From contig DATIDV010000017.1 of assembly GCA_035456105.1 (NCBI GenBank), forward strand, positions 1 to 64,000: a stretch of DNA of 64,000 nt, read 5' to 3'. Under the pieces are notes generated by a model. The model saw only the letters and a program-made list of their open reading frames with translations. It searched no databases and had not been told where the DNA came from. The stretch is from Viridibacterium sp035456105. Its GTDB lineage: Bacteria; Pseudomonadota; Gammaproteobacteria; Burkholderiales; Rhodocyclaceae. The translations under genes were made by a program, and so were the position numbers. Below, in pieces: positions 21,640-31,060 of the stretch. Within the stretch, counting starts at the first letter, position 1; every line of letters begins with the position of its first letter.

Positions 21640-24315
21640 ATGAATGCCCCCCAGACGATTTACCTCAAGGACTATGCGCCCCCGACCCATCTGGTCGACA
21701 CGATCGATCTGGACATCTCCATCAACGATGGCTTTGCACGCGTCAGTGCACGTCTGGCGATCCGCACCAACCCCGCCGCGGCTGGAGGGGCTCTGATCCT
21801 CGACGGAGAAGAGCTGCAACTTGAGAGCATCCGCATCGACGGTCGCATCCTCGGCACAGATGAGTACAGCCAGCGCGGCGACAAGCTCTCCATCGCCAGG
21901 GTGCCGGACGCTTTCATTCTCGAAACCGTGGTGCGCATCGAGCCGGACAAGAACACGCAGCTCTCCGGCCTGTATCGCTCCAAGGACGGCTACTTCACGC
22001 AGTGCGAAGCACAGGGCTTTCGCCGCATCACCTTCTACCCGGACCGCCCCGACGTGATGGCGCGCTTCACTTGCACCCTGCATGCGGACAAGGAGAAGTT
22101 CCCGGTCCTGCTGTCGAACGGCAACCCGGTTGAAAACGGCGACGAAGACAACGGTCGGCACTGGGCAAAATGGGAAGACCCTTTTGCCAAGCCCGCCTAC
22201 CTGTTCGCCTGCGTCGCAGCAAAGCTGGAGGTCATCGAAGACCACTACGTCACCACCTCGGGCCGCAAGGTGCGCTGCGCCGTGTACGTCGAACCGGGCA
22301 AGCTCGACCAGTGCGCACACGCGCTCGCTGCGCTGAAGCTGTCGATGAAATGGGACGAGGACGTCTTCGGTCTGGAGATGGACCTCGAACACTACATGAT
22401 CGTCGCCGTCGGCGACTTCAATATGGGTGCGATGGAGAACAAGGGGCTCAACATCTTCAACACCAAGTACGTGCTCGCACGCCCTGACACGGCGACCGAT
22501 ACGGACTACCAGAACATCGACCGGGTCGTCGCCCACGAGTACTTCCACAACTGGACCGGCAATCGCGTGACCTGCCGCGACTGGTTCCAGTTGTCACTCA
22601 AGGAAGGCCTCACCGTTTTCCGCGACCAGAATTTCGGCATGGACGTGCACTCGGCCGGTGTCACGCGCATCCAGGAAGTGCGCACCTTGCGCGCAGCGCA
22701 GTACCCCGAAGACGCGGGCCCGATGGCGCACCCGATCCGCCCGGCCAGCTATGCCGAGATCAACAACTTCTACACGGCGACAGTCTACGAAAAAGGTGCG
22801 GAAGTGATCCGTATGATCCACACCCTGATCGGCAAGCAAGCCTTCCGCAAGGGCATGGATCTGTACTTCGAGCGCCACGACGGGCAGGCCGTGACCTGCG
22901 AGGATTTCGTCGCCGCCATGCAGGATGCATCCGGCCTCAATCTCGACCAGTTCCAGCGCTGGTACAACCAGGCAGGTACGCCACGCCTCGTCGTGCGCAG
23001 TCACTACGACGCCGTCGGCAAACGCTACACGCTGGACGTCGAACAGCATTACGCGCCCACTCCATATGAAGAACGCATGCAAGCTGAAGGCAATGGTGTG
23101 GCGCGTGGGCCATATCACATGCCGCTGGTACTCGGCCTGCTCGACGCCAAGGGCAACGAGATGCCGCTGCGGCTGGCTGGCGAAGAGGACGTGCATCGCA
23201 CGCAGATCACCCTGCAGCTGCGCGAAGACAAACAGCGCTTCGTATTCGGCGACGTGGACGAGGAGCCCGTGCCATCCTTGCTGCGCGGCTTCTCCGCACC
23301 GGTGGTGCTCGACTATCCGTACGCCGACGCCGCGCTTACGCACCTCATGGCCTTCGACAGCGACGCCGTCAATCGCTGGGAGGCTGCGCAACGCCTCGCC
23401 ACGGGCATCCTGCTCAAGGGCATTGCGGCGTTCGCCACGTCTTCTGTGCCGAGCAGCGAATGGATCCCGCCGAGCTATGCCGACGCCATGCGTCACCTGC
23501 TCGCCTCGGCATTCGAGAAAGATGGCGACCCGGCTCTCGTCGCCGAGGCGCTGGTACTGCCTTCCGAAACCTATCTCGCCGAGCAGATGGAAGTCGTCGA
23601 GCCGGATGCCATCCATGCGGCACGCCTCGCGCTGCGCCAGCATCTCGCACGCGCCCTGCGCGAGCCCCTGCTCAGCGCCTATCACGAGCTCAAGGTCGAA
23701 GCCCCCTACTCACCCGACAGCGCGCAGGCCGGCAAGCGCGCGCTGCGCAACATCTGCCTGTCCTACCTCGCCGAGCTGGGAGACGAGGCCTCGCACGCGC
23801 TGGTGCTGGCCCACTACGAGCAGGCTGCCAACATGACCGACACAATGGCCGCGCTCTCCGCGCTGGCCAATCTGGATGCGCCTGAACGTCACCACGTACT
23901 CGACGCCTTCTATGCCAAATGGAAGCACGAGGCACTGGTGGTCGACAAATGGCTGCAGGTGCAATCCACCTCGCGCCTGGCGCACACCGGCAGCGACGTG
24001 CGTGCCCTCATGGCGCACGAGGCCTTCGACATCCGCAACCCGAACAAGGTGTACGCGCTGGTACGTGCCTTCTGCGCGGCCAATCCGAAGCACTTCCACG
24101 CAGCAGACGGCAGCGGCTACAAGCTGGCGGCCGACGTGATCCTGCAACTCGATCCGCTCAACCCGCAGGTTGCCTCGCGCATCGCACGCACTTTCGATCG
24201 CTGGAAGAAATTCGATCCGGCACGTCAGGCATTGGCGCGCGACCAGCTCGAAAGAGTGCAAGCGCAGCCGGGTCTGTCGAGCGACGTGGCCGAGGTGGTT
24301 GGCAAGGCGCTGTGA
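21640..24315 (+). CDS. pepN: Aminopeptidase N (M1 family)
   Basis: An 891-residue cytoplasmic M1 metalloaminopeptidase. Substrate motif GAMEN at 263-267, zinc motif HEYFH at 299-303 with the third ligand in the following 'LKEG' (Glu about 322), and the DUF3458/ARM-like C-terminal domain to the end. Length is close to E. coli PepN (870 aa). It removes N-terminal residues from peptides in the last steps of protein turnover. CGGAG SD before the ATG. Diverges from the hemerythrin gene. Confidence 0.96.
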   Translation: MNAPQTIYLKDYAPPTHLVDTIDLDISINDGFARVSARLAIRTNPAAAGGALILDGEELQLESIRIDGRILGTDEYSQRGDKLSIARVPDAFILETVVRIEPDKNTQLSGLYRSKDGYFTQCEAQGFRRITFYPDRPDVMARFTCTLHADKEKFPVLLSNGNPVENGDEDNGRHWAKWEDPFAKPAYLFACVAAKLEVIEDHYVTTSGRKVRCAVYVEPGKLDQCAHALAALKLSMKWDEDVFGLEMDLEHYMIVAVGDFNMGAMENKGLNIFNTKYVLARPDTATDTDYQNIDRVVAHEYFHNWTGNRVTCRDWFQLSLKEGLTVFRDQNFGMDVHSAGVTRIQEVRTLRAAQYPEDAGPMAHPIRPASYAEINNFYTATVYEKGAEVIRMIHTLIGKQAFRKGMDLYFERHDGQAVTCEDFVAAMQDASGLNLDQFQRWYNQAGTPRLVVRSHYDAVGKRYTLDVEQHYAPTPYEERMQAEGNGVARGPYHMPLVLGLLDAKGNEMPLRLAGEEDVHRTQITLQLREDKQRFVFGDVDEEPVPSLLRGFSAPVVLDYPYADAALTHLMAFDSDAVNRWEAAQRLATGILLKGIAAFATSSVPSSEWIPPSYADAMRHLLASAFEKDGDPALVAEALVLPSETYLAEQMEVVEPDAIHAARLALRQHLARALREPLLSAYHELKVEAPYSPDSAQAGKRALRNICLSYLAELGDEASHALVLAHYEQAANMTDTMAALSALANLDAPERHHVLDAFYAKWKHEALVVDKWLQVQSTSRLAHTGSDVRALMAHEAFDIRNPNKVYALVRAFCAANPKHFHAADGSGYKLAADVILQLDPLNPQVASRIARTFDRWKKFDPARQALARDQLERVQAQPGLSSDVAEVVGKAL

Positions 24316-24464
24316 GGCATTCACGTCATGCGTCAGCAGCATGCACAGCCGCTGACGCCTGATTGTGCTGTTTCCAGCAACAGTTATTTGCACACTCGGG
24401 GCTATGTCACCCACACGTGCTCGCATAGAGTGCGAAGTCCCGTCCCGGATCCGACAGCCTGCGC

Positions 24465-25115
24465 ATGACAGCCACCCTGCATTACATTTTCGACCCCCTG
24501 TGCGGCTGGTGCTACGCCGCCTCGCCGCTCGTGCGCCGTGTCGCCGACGAGCTGCAAGAGAGCGTCGCCGTGCAACTGCATCCCGGCCTGTTGTTCGAGA
24601 CGCCGATGAGTCTCAAGGCTGATTGGCGCCAGCACATCCTGCAAGCCGATCAGCAGATTCACGCCCTCAGCGGTGTGCGTTTTGGTGATGCCTACATCGC
24701 ACGCATCAGGACTGCGGAGTCGGTGATCCTCGCCTCGTCCCTGCCCGCAGCCGCCGTGCTGGCGGCGGAACAATTGCAGTCCGGTGCGGGCCTCGACATG
24801 CTCGAATCGATCCAGATCGCACATTATGTAAACGGCGAGAATGTCTGCGAAATGCCTCGCCTGCGCGCGCTGGCTGCAGCGCTGGACTTGCCAAGCGAAG
24901 CCTTCGGCGCAGCACTCGACCACGAACTGACACAACAGGCCGCCACCACCCGACATGCCCGCGACCTGTTGCAGGCCAGCGGCGGCCAGGGCTATCCGAC
25001 TTTCGTCCTGCAGATCGGCGAGCACCACATCCGCCTGCCCCACGCTAGGGGCTATGGTCAGCCACAGACTTTCATCGACCAGATCAACCAGAGCATCGCA
25101 AGGGAACACCCATGA
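24465..25115 (+). CDS. DsbA-family thioredoxin-fold protein
   Basis: A 216-residue protein with a CGWC active-site motif at residues 13-16 ('FDPLCGWCYAASPLV'), followed by a helical insertion and the cis-Pro strand 'GYPTFVLQIG' near residue 182. No signal peptide is seen, so it is probably a cytoplasmic DsbA/FrnE-like oxidoreductase. Its stop codon overlaps the start of the nitroreductase gene by 4 nt (ATGA), so the two are translationally coupled. Confidence 0.88.
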   Translation: MTATLHYIFDPLCGWCYAASPLVRRVADELQESVAVQLHPGLLFETPMSLKADWRQHILQADQQIHALSGVRFGDAYIARIRTAESVILASSLPAAAVLAAEQLQSGAGLDMLESIQIAHYVNGENVCEMPRLRALAAALDLPSEAFGAALDHELTQQAATTRHARDLLQASGGQGYPTFVLQIGEHHIRLPHARGYGQPQTFIDQINQSIAREHP

Positions 25116-25711
25116 GCACCGCCAACCTGTTCGCGCCGGAAGCGGCGCTTGACCTCGCCTTCCGCAACGCGCGCACCTTCAACAAGTTCAGCGACAAGCC
25201 GGTCACGGATGAAACCCTGCATGCAATTTTCGACCTCATGAAATGGGGGCCGACTTCGCTGAACAGTCAGGCCGGCCGCTTCGTCTTCCTGCGCTCGAAG
25301 GAATCGCGCGAGCGCCTGCGCCCGGCCTTGTCGGCGGGCAATCTTGACAAGACCATGGCAGCGCCAGTGACCGTCATCGTCGCCATCGACAACCAGTTCT
25401 ACGAACACCTGCCGACCCTGTTTCCAGCCTATGACGCACGGCCGATGTTCCTGTCCAAACCGGAGCTTGCCGAGAAAACCGGCTTCCGTGACGGCACCCT
25501 GCAAGGCGCCTATTTCATCATCGCGGCACGCATGCTGGGCCTCGATTGCGGCCCGATGGCGGGCTTTGATGCAGACAAGGTGAATGCGGAGTTCTTCGCG
25601 GACGGAAAGTGGCGCGCCAACTTCCTCATCAACCTTGGCTACGGTGACGCAACGGGCAACTACCCGCGCAACCCGCGGCTGAGCTTTGAGCAGGCCACTC
25701 AGATCCTCTGA
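25112..25711 (+). CDS. Nitroreductase-family protein, RutE/malonic semialdehyde reductase-like
   Basis: A 199-residue FMN-dependent reductase. The N-terminus ('LAFRNARTFNKFSDKPV'), 'LMKWGPTSLNSQAGRFVFL' and the 'GAYFIIAARMLGLDCGPMAGFD' stretch match the RutE/HadB subgroup of nitroreductases, which reduce malonic semialdehyde in pyrimidine degradation. No other rut genes are nearby, so the substrate is uncertain. It is coupled to the DsbA-like gene and followed by a strong terminator at 25731. Confidence 0.88.
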   Translation: MSTANLFAPEAALDLAFRNARTFNKFSDKPVTDETLHAIFDLMKWGPTSLNSQAGRFVFLRSKESRERLRPALSAGNLDKTMAAPVTVIVAIDNQFYEHLPTLFPAYDARPMFLSKPELAEKTGFRDGTLQGAYFIIAARMLGLDCGPMAGFDADKVNAEFFADGKWRANFLINLGYGDATGNYPRNPRLSFEQATQIL

Positions 25712-25730
25712 AGATCCGTGTTCGCGAAAG

Positions 25731-25757
25731 AGGGCGCCCGGCAGGCGCCCTTTTTTT
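25731..25757 (+). terminator. Rho-independent terminator after nitroreductase gene
   Basis: Seven-bp stem GGGCGCC/GGCGCCC (loop CGGCA) followed by seven T's, 20 nt past the stop at 25711. Confidence 0.9.
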
Positions 25758-25852
25758 GCGCCTGTCATGCGTGACTCGCTTTGCAATGGCGCGAATGACG
25801 AAGCCCTCTACAATGCAGCAGTGCCACACCGGCCATGCTCACGGAGCCCGCA

Positions 25853-26608
25853 ATGACCAGCGTTCCCGATCGTTTCGTTGCACTCTTCATCGACGCGGAC
25901 AACGCGCCCGCCTCGCATCTCGAAGTCATCCTCAACGAATTGGCGGCGCTCGGCACGGTCGGTATCCGCCGCGCCTACGGAAACTGGAAGGGCGAGCGCC
26001 TCAACTCCTGGGAGCGCGTGCTGCACGAATACGCCATCCAGCCGATCCAGCAGTTCGATCTCACCAAGGGCAAGAACGCGACAGATATCGCGCTGGTCAT
26101 CGACGCGATGGACACACTCTACGGGCGCAAGGTCGACGTCTTCGCGCTGGTGTCGTCGGACTCCGACTTCACACCACTGGCAACCCGCCTGCAAGCGGAC
26201 GGTAAGACCGTCGTCGGTTTCGGCGAACGCAAGGCGCCAGCGGCTTTCGTGAATGCCTGCTCGAAGTTTCTCTATCTCGAAAACGAAGTGGCGGACGAAG
26301 AGCCCGGCGCCGCGGCCACGGTTGCCAAACGCTCGGCCAAGGAACTCAAGGGCGACACGCGTCTTGTGAAGTTGTTGCGCAATGCCGTGCAAGCCGCCGA
26401 AGGTGATGACGGCTGGTCGCACTTTGGTCGCGTCGGTCAGCACATCGCCAATCAGGCTTCATTCGATTCACGCAACTACGGTTACAAGAAACCAATCGAT
26501 CTGTTCCGCGCGACGGATCTGTTCGAGATCGAAGTACGCGGGCACACGAGCTATCTGCGCGACAAGCGTCGCAAGGCAGCGAGCGCCGAAACCGCCGCAG
26601 AAAAATGA
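25853..26608 (+). CDS. NYN-domain ribonuclease-like protein with C-terminal OST-HTH/LOTUS domain
   Basis: A 251-residue protein. The ATG at 25853 is chosen for its GGAG SD; six upstream codons are possible. N-terminal NYN (PIN-like) domain, residues about 5-145: acidic residues in 'ALFIDADNAP', 'KGKNATDIALVIDAMD' and 'VSSDSDFTPLATRL' form the metal site. The C-terminal ~75 residues ('LVKLLRNAVQAAEGDDGWSHFGRVGQHIA') fit an OST-HTH/LOTUS RNA-binding domain. Family members are thought to process RNA. Single gene. Confidence 0.88.
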   Translation: MTSVPDRFVALFIDADNAPASHLEVILNELAALGTVGIRRAYGNWKGERLNSWERVLHEYAIQPIQQFDLTKGKNATDIALVIDAMDTLYGRKVDVFALVSSDSDFTPLATRLQADGKTVVGFGERKAPAAFVNACSKFLYLENEVADEEPGAAATVAKRSAKELKGDTRLVKLLRNAVQAAEGDDGWSHFGRVGQHIANQASFDSRNYGYKKPIDLFRATDLFEIEVRGHTSYLRDKRRKAASAETAAEK

Positions 26609-26965
26609 ACGGCCCCTGCGCCACTCACTTCTTGCGGCAATCAACGCTCAATGCCGTCGCCCGGAAAGAGCCCTGAACCAGGAAGCCACCTACCCTGCCC
26701 GGTTGACTGCGACGGATCGATCCGTGCTGCTCGCCGCGGCCTCATGTGTGTTGAACGTGGCAATTCCCGGGTCACTTGTAGGTCATTCACGCGCATGCCT
26801 GTAAGACAATCATCACGCGAACACGAAGTCCTGACGCCCGCGAAAAACGTCACAAAATCCGCCCATGAATGTGTGTCAAATCGTGACATCACGCACGCTG
26901 ACAAGGGTTGTTCCTGATGTGCAGCGCAGCAATCGTCCGGTAACCTCTGTCCATCTGCATTTATC
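26609..26965. other. Intergenic region without recognised gene
   Basis: A 357-nt gap between the NYN gene and the small gene at 26966. Open frames here are short, lack ribosome sites and match nothing. No terminator with a T-tract was found. It probably contains the promoter of the downstream small gene. Confidence 0.5.
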
Positions 26966-27250
26966 TTGCCATTGGCATATCAGGACGTGATCTTGGACCC
27001 CACATTCGTTCCCCGCAAAACAACTTCCGGAGCTGAGGAAATCCGCACCCGTGCGCACAAGCTCGAGGCACGTCTGCGTGCGCTGCTCATCCAGATCGAT
27101 GGCAACAAACGAGTCGGCGATCTGCAAGCAACCATTGGCGAAGGGGCCGCCGAAGATTTGCGCAGACTGCACGAACTCGGTCTGGTTGGCTGGGATGACT
27201 CCCTGGCAAACTCGCTCGCCAAGCAACGCGGCTCTTCACCGACCCAATAG
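26966..27250 (+). CDS. Small conserved-looking protein (about 94 aa), unknown function
   Basis: The frame begins at TTG 26966; GTG 26987 or TTG 26993 are alternatives, the last with AGGA at suitable distance. The product is hydrophilic and helical: 'EEIRTRAHKLEARLRALLIQIDGNKRVGDL' then 'IGEGAAEDLRRLHELGLVGW'. The 'LLIQIDGNKxVxDL...LxxLxxLGLV' pattern resembles small winged-helix-like domains often found in betaproteobacteria, with no known function. Its last 15 nt overlap the convergent gene at 27236. Confidence 0.6.
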   Translation: MPLAYQDVILDPTFVPRKTTSGAEEIRTRAHKLEARLRALLIQIDGNKRVGDLQATIGEGAAEDLRRLHELGLVGWDDSLANSLAKQRGSSPTQ

Positions 27251-27871
27251 TTTGTGATCGCTGAGGTACTGGAAGATGATCGACAGCCGCAAGGCCGGGT
27301 CTTCCAGTTCAAGCAGGCGCAGGCGCGCCAGCGGCGGTATCGGCAAAATCTCCGTGAACCTGTGACCCACCCAGTTTGCGTCGTCAAACCGATAGGGTGC
27401 GGCAATTACATCTTGTCCCTTGTCCGCAGCCGCCAGTTGCAGCAGTGACTGCATGCTGGCGTATTGCGCGGGCACTTCCATCTCGGATTCAGTCAGCCAG
27501 TCGATACTCGCCTCGACCGTGTTCTTCGGCGTGACCACGTAGTCGGCAATACGGAAGCGTCGGCCACCACTCACCGTGATGCCGAGCATGCCCTGCTGCT
27601 GCATGTCCCAATCAACGACGCGCGCCTCCACGCCCACACGGTGCGGCTGCGCTGCCTCGCCCACCTCGCTGCCTTTTTCAATTAGGCAGATACCGAAGGC
27701 GTTGTTGGCCTGCATACAGGCTGCAATCATGTCCATGTAACGCGCTTCGAAAATGCGCAGCTTCATGCGCCCTTGTGGCAGCAAGACATTGCCCAGCGGA
27801 AAGATCGGCAGGCGCTCTTTCTCAATTTCGCGGGTGACTTCGGCGGAGGTTTCTTTCTGGGTTTCACTCAT
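27236..27871 (-). CDS. Lon N-terminal substrate-binding domain (LON/PUA-like) protein
   Basis: A 211-residue protein starting at ATG 27871, matching the family N-terminus 'LPIFPLGNVLLPQGRMKLRIFEARYMDMI'. It has the substrate-binding LON domain of Lon protease without ATPase or protease domains. Such stand-alone proteins may bind protein substrates or act in stress; function unproven. The open frame extends upstream to 28039, but that stretch is unlike the family. No clear SD. Divergent from the methyltransferase gene at 27989. Confidence 0.88.
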   Translation of the reverse strand: MSETQKETSAEVTREIEKERLPIFPLGNVLLPQGRMKLRIFEARYMDMIAACMQANNAFGICLIEKGSEVGEAAQPHRVGVEARVVDWDMQQQGMLGITVSGGRRFRIADYVVTPKNTVEASIDWLTESEMEVPAQYASMQSLLQLAAADKGQDVIAAPYRFDDANWVGHRFTEILPIPPLARLRLLELEDPALRLSIIFQYLSDHKLLGR

Positions 27872-27988
27872 GGGTGGTGTGCTGCAAGCGACTGGAGAAG
27901 ATGGCGGAAACTGATCGGATCGAAGCGCCGACCGAATCCCCAAGATTGTAACCGTCGGCCCGGCCCCCCCGCCGTTACAATCCGACGT

Positions 27989-29158
27989 ATGAAGGAACTC
28001 AATCAACTCCCGCCGCCGGGCGCAGACGCGCAGGCGCACTCTGATGCACTGATGCAGCGGTTAAGCCGATCAATCGCCGATGCCGGCGGCTGGATCAGCT
28101 TTGCGCGCTACATGGAAGAGGCGCTATACACCCCCGGTCTCGGTTACTACAGCGGCGGCTCGCGCAAGTTCGGTGCAGATGGCGACTTCATCACGGCACC
28201 CGAAATCTCGCCGCTGTTCGGCGCAGCGCTGGCGGCACAGGTCGCGCAGGTGATGTCGCTGTCGGCACGCCAACTGATTGAAGTCGGCGCGGGCACGGGC
28301 GCGCTTGCGGCCGATCTGCTGACGGCGCTGGAAGCATGCGACATGCTGCCGGACAGCTACGACATCCTCGAACTCTCCGGCGAGCTACGCGAACGTCAAC
28401 TGCACACGCTGCAGGCACGCGTGCCCCATCTCGCCGCACGCGTGCGCTGGCTAGACGCCCTGCCAGCAAGTTTCGCAGGCTGCGTGGTTGCCAACGAAGT
28501 ACTCGACGTGATGCCGGTACATTGCCTCGTGTGGCGTGACGGCACATGCCTGGAGCGCGGCGTCAGCCTGGCGGACGGGCAACTCGTGTGGGCCGAAAAG
28601 CCGCTCGACGCCAGTCTGCAGGTTGCGGCCCGGGCGCTACCGGTGCACATCAGCGGCCCCGACGAGTATGCCAGTGAGATATGTGTTGCCTCGCGCGCGT
28701 GGCTTGGCGAATGGGCACGCAGCCTGCAATGCGGCGCCCTGCTGCTGATCGACTACGGTTACCCGCAGGCCGAGTACTACCTGCCGACGCGCAGCACCGG
28801 CACGCTGCAGTGCTACTACCGTCACCGCGCGCACACTGACCTCTTCCTCTGGCCCGGTCTTAACGACATCACTTCTTTCGTGGATTTCACAGCCACGGCC
28901 GAAGCTGCGTTCGAAGCCGGCCTCGACGTACTGGGTTACACCACTCAAGCCAGCTTCCTCGTCAACTGCGGCGTACTGCAATTACTTGAGAAGCGCGGTC
29001 CGTCGGACAGCGTGAATTACCTGCGCGCGGCGCGCGCGCTGCAAAGGCTGATCGGCCCGCACGAGATGGGCGAGATGTTCAAGGTTCTGGCAGTAGGGAA
29101 AAGAATCGAGGCGCCGCTGCTGGGCTTCGTGCGCGGCGATCGCACGCACGCTTTGTGA
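27989..29158 (+). CDS. SAM-dependent methyltransferase, MidA/NDUFAF7 family (DUF185)
   Basis: A 389-residue protein. ATG 27989 is chosen because the family core starts soon after; the frame continues upstream. 'ISFARYMEEALYTPGLGYYSGG' is the N-terminal family signature; 'LIEVGAGTGALAADLL' near residue 95 is the SAM-binding loop; 'VVANEVLDVMPVHC' and 'LLIDYGYPQAEYY' follow. The eukaryotic homologue NDUFAF7 methylates an arginine in complex I; the bacterial target is not established. Confidence 0.9.
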   Translation: MKELNQLPPPGADAQAHSDALMQRLSRSIADAGGWISFARYMEEALYTPGLGYYSGGSRKFGADGDFITAPEISPLFGAALAAQVAQVMSLSARQLIEVGAGTGALAADLLTALEACDMLPDSYDILELSGELRERQLHTLQARVPHLAARVRWLDALPASFAGCVVANEVLDVMPVHCLVWRDGTCLERGVSLADGQLVWAEKPLDASLQVAARALPVHISGPDEYASEICVASRAWLGEWARSLQCGALLLIDYGYPQAEYYLPTRSTGTLQCYYRHRAHTDLFLWPGLNDITSFVDFTATAEAAFEAGLDVLGYTTQASFLVNCGVLQLLEKRGPSDSVNYLRAARALQRLIGPHEMGEMFKVLAVGKRIEAPLLGFVRGDRTHAL

Positions 29159-29209
29159 GCTGCAAGACTTGATGCGCGCGGCGGGCGCCGCACGCATCAG
29201 CAAGGCTGT

Positions 29210-29425
29210 TTACTCCTGGGCGCTGTATAGCCGCAACATGAAGCTTTCAATGTCGGCCAGTGCAGGCACTAATGGTGCTCGTGCCCGGGGACCTGTTTCA
29301 CAAGCTGCCTGCAAACCCAGCGCCAGAGTTTCCTGTGGCAACCAGTTGGCACTCAAGACTTCTTCGCCGTAGAGCTCTGCATCGGTGAGGCGTGTGCCTG
29401 ATGTCATATCCATGATGTTCACCAT
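29210..29425 (-). CDS. Small hypothetical protein (71 aa)
   Basis: Begins MVNIMDMTSGTRLTDAELYG with weak GGAA 8 nt before the ATG; an internal ATG at 29413 is an alternative. The product is acidic at the N-terminus and Leu/Ala/Pro-rich, with no signal peptide or known motif. Codon use looks coding-like and the opposite frames are not better. Not recognised; could be a short lineage-specific gene. Confidence 0.45.
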   Translation of the reverse strand: MVNIMDMTSGTRLTDAELYGEEVLSANWLPQETLALGLQAACETGPRARAPLVPALADIESFMLRLYSAQE

Positions 29426-29742
29426 TTCGTGGGTTCCGGATCGGCTGTGAGCAGTAGTGATCCATCATCTGCTCACCCCTCTATAACGAACCAAAGCGTT
29501 AAAGGTTGAAAGCCAGTTTCGGGGCGGGATGCAAACTGCGTCACGCACCGTGGCGGAGTCCCCCATGCCTCGCAAAATGCTCTGGGCCGGGCTCCAATGA
29601 TGGTCAATGAACATGAAGGTCAATCGCGAGCCTGCCCCGAAGTCTGGTTAGGGAAGACCATTGGGCAGGCTGGAATTGCGGGGATTTCGGAACACAGCCG
29701 GAGCGCAGCAGCGACGACATCCGCCGCGCCGCGCAACAAAGC
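29426..29742. other. Intergenic region without recognised gene
   Basis: A 317-nt gap between two minus-strand genes. It contains an AT-rich patch near 29470-29510 that could hold the promoter of the 71-residue protein gene. No terminator or RNA gene was recognised. Confidence 0.4.
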
Positions 29743-30357
29743 TCAGCGCGGGGTGGGCGCCGCCTGCGAGAGCTCGAGGAAGCGATTACGATCCGCATCG
29801 AAACGCGCACGCGTCGCATCGATGTCATGCTGCTTGCTGTCGATGATGGAGCGTACGGCGGCAAGCTCCGCGGTATTCGTCATCAGATCTTCGACCACGT
29901 CACGCGGAATCGCACCGGTCGCCGGTTTGAGTTTTTCGAGCTTGGCGCGCACCTGCAGCAACTCGGCCTCTTGCGCCTTGGCGCGTTTCAAGTCCGAGGC
30001 GATATTCGCAACTTCGCGGTCGCGTCGTGCATCGATTTCCGCAACCGAGGCATAACTGTCCAGCAGCACCCGGTCACGACGCTTGGCCTCGGCCTCTTTG
30101 ATGGCCTTATCACGCTGTACCTTGAGTTCGGCATCGCGCTTGGTGCGCTGCTCCGAGGTCAGTGGCGCTTCCACTTCCCGCACGACACGACCACCGGGCG
30201 TCACCTCCCGGTAAGCGCGCTCATAGCAAACCTGCGGCAAGGTATCGCCGCAGGCGCGCCGACCACTCGCGTCAGTACAGCAGTAGGTGCGTGTCTGGCC
30301 CAGCACAAGCGGGCTGGCCATCAGCAACGCAGCAATAGTCAGCAAACGCGTCAGCAT
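29743..30357 (-). CDS. Exported DUF4124-like protein with coiled coil
   Basis: A 204-residue protein. ATG 30357 begins a signal peptide (MLTRLLTIAALLMASPLVLG); a GTG at 30369 is too close to the GGGGAG SD. After cleavage, 'TRTYCCTDASGRRACGDTLPQVCYERAYREV' resembles the DUF4124 N-terminal fold (Y-x-C-x-D-x-x-G), then a long Lys/Glu/Arg-rich coiled coil (about 55-195). Probably periplasmic; function unknown. It ends upstream of a gene desert and follows pyrE by 30 nt, so both may be in one transcript. Confidence 0.75.
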   Translation of the reverse strand: MLTRLLTIAALLMASPLVLGQTRTYCCTDASGRRACGDTLPQVCYERAYREVTPGGRVVREVEAPLTSEQRTKRDAELKVQRDKAIKEAEAKRRDRVLLDSYASVAEIDARRDREVANIASDLKRAKAQEAELLQVRAKLEKLKPATGAIPRDVVEDLMTNTAELAAVRSIIDSKQHDIDATRARFDADRNRFLELSQAAPTPR

Positions 30358-30387
30358 CGAATCAGCCACTCCCCTTGTTGGCCAGGT

Positions 30388-31026
30388 TCAGCGAACACCG
30401 TAGGCATCACGATAGCGCTTCACGGCGTCGAGTTTATCGATCAATTGCGGGCTATCCGTGATGAACGTCATCAAATCATCCAGCGTCGCAACGGCAACGA
30501 CCGGCACGCCGAAACTGTCACGCACTTCCTGCACCGCACTTTTCTCGCCGGTGCCACGCTCCATGCGATCAATTGCAATGACCACGCCGGCCAGCTCGGC
30601 GCCGTTGGCGCGGATGATGTCCACTGACTCACGCACCGAAGTACCGGCGGAGATCACATCATCCAGCACCAGCACGCGCCCCTTGAGCGGCGCGCCCACC
30701 AGCGTACCGCCTTCACCGTGATCCTTGGCTTCCTTGCGGTTGAAGCAGAACGGCAGATTCACGCCTTGTGCTGCCAACTGGATCGCCGCGCCGGCCACCA
30801 ACGGTATACCCTTGTAGGCCGGGCCAAACAGCGTATCCACTGCAATGCCTGAACTACGAATGGCTTGCGCGTAGTAGTTGCTCAGCTGCGCGAACGACTC
30901 GCCATCATCAAACAATGCCGAGTTGAAGAAATAGGGTGACAGGCGTCCGGCTTTTGTTTTGAACTCGCCGAAGCGCAACACGCCCTTGCGCACGGCGAGG
31001 GCGAGGAATTCCTGACTAAAATGCAC
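30388..31026 (-). CDS. pyrE: Orotate phosphoribosyltransferase
   Basis: A 212-residue enzyme of pyrimidine synthesis that makes OMP from orotate and PRPP. PRPP-binding motif 'VLVLDDVISAGTS' is at about residues 119-131; 'FGPAYKGIPLV' and the 'FNRKEAKDHGEGGTLVG' loop are also present. The start is GTG (31026), with weak purines upstream. It diverges from xth across only 34 nt, so the two promoters must overlap. Confidence 0.96.
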   Translation of the reverse strand: MHFSQEFLALAVRKGVLRFGEFKTKAGRLSPYFFNSALFDDGESFAQLSNYYAQAIRSSGIAVDTLFGPAYKGIPLVAGAAIQLAAQGVNLPFCFNRKEAKDHGEGGTLVGAPLKGRVLVLDDVISAGTSVRESVDIIRANGAELAGVVIAIDRMERGTGEKSAVQEVRDSFGVPVVAVATLDDLMTFITDSPQLIDKLDAVKRYRDAYGVR

Positions 31027-31060
31027 GATTTGTAACTTTTTCTACGGACGGGAACGAGCG

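Noticed and set aside
22594..23685. 363-codon minus-strand frame inside pepN
   Set aside because: Antisense shadow of a complete M1 aminopeptidase.
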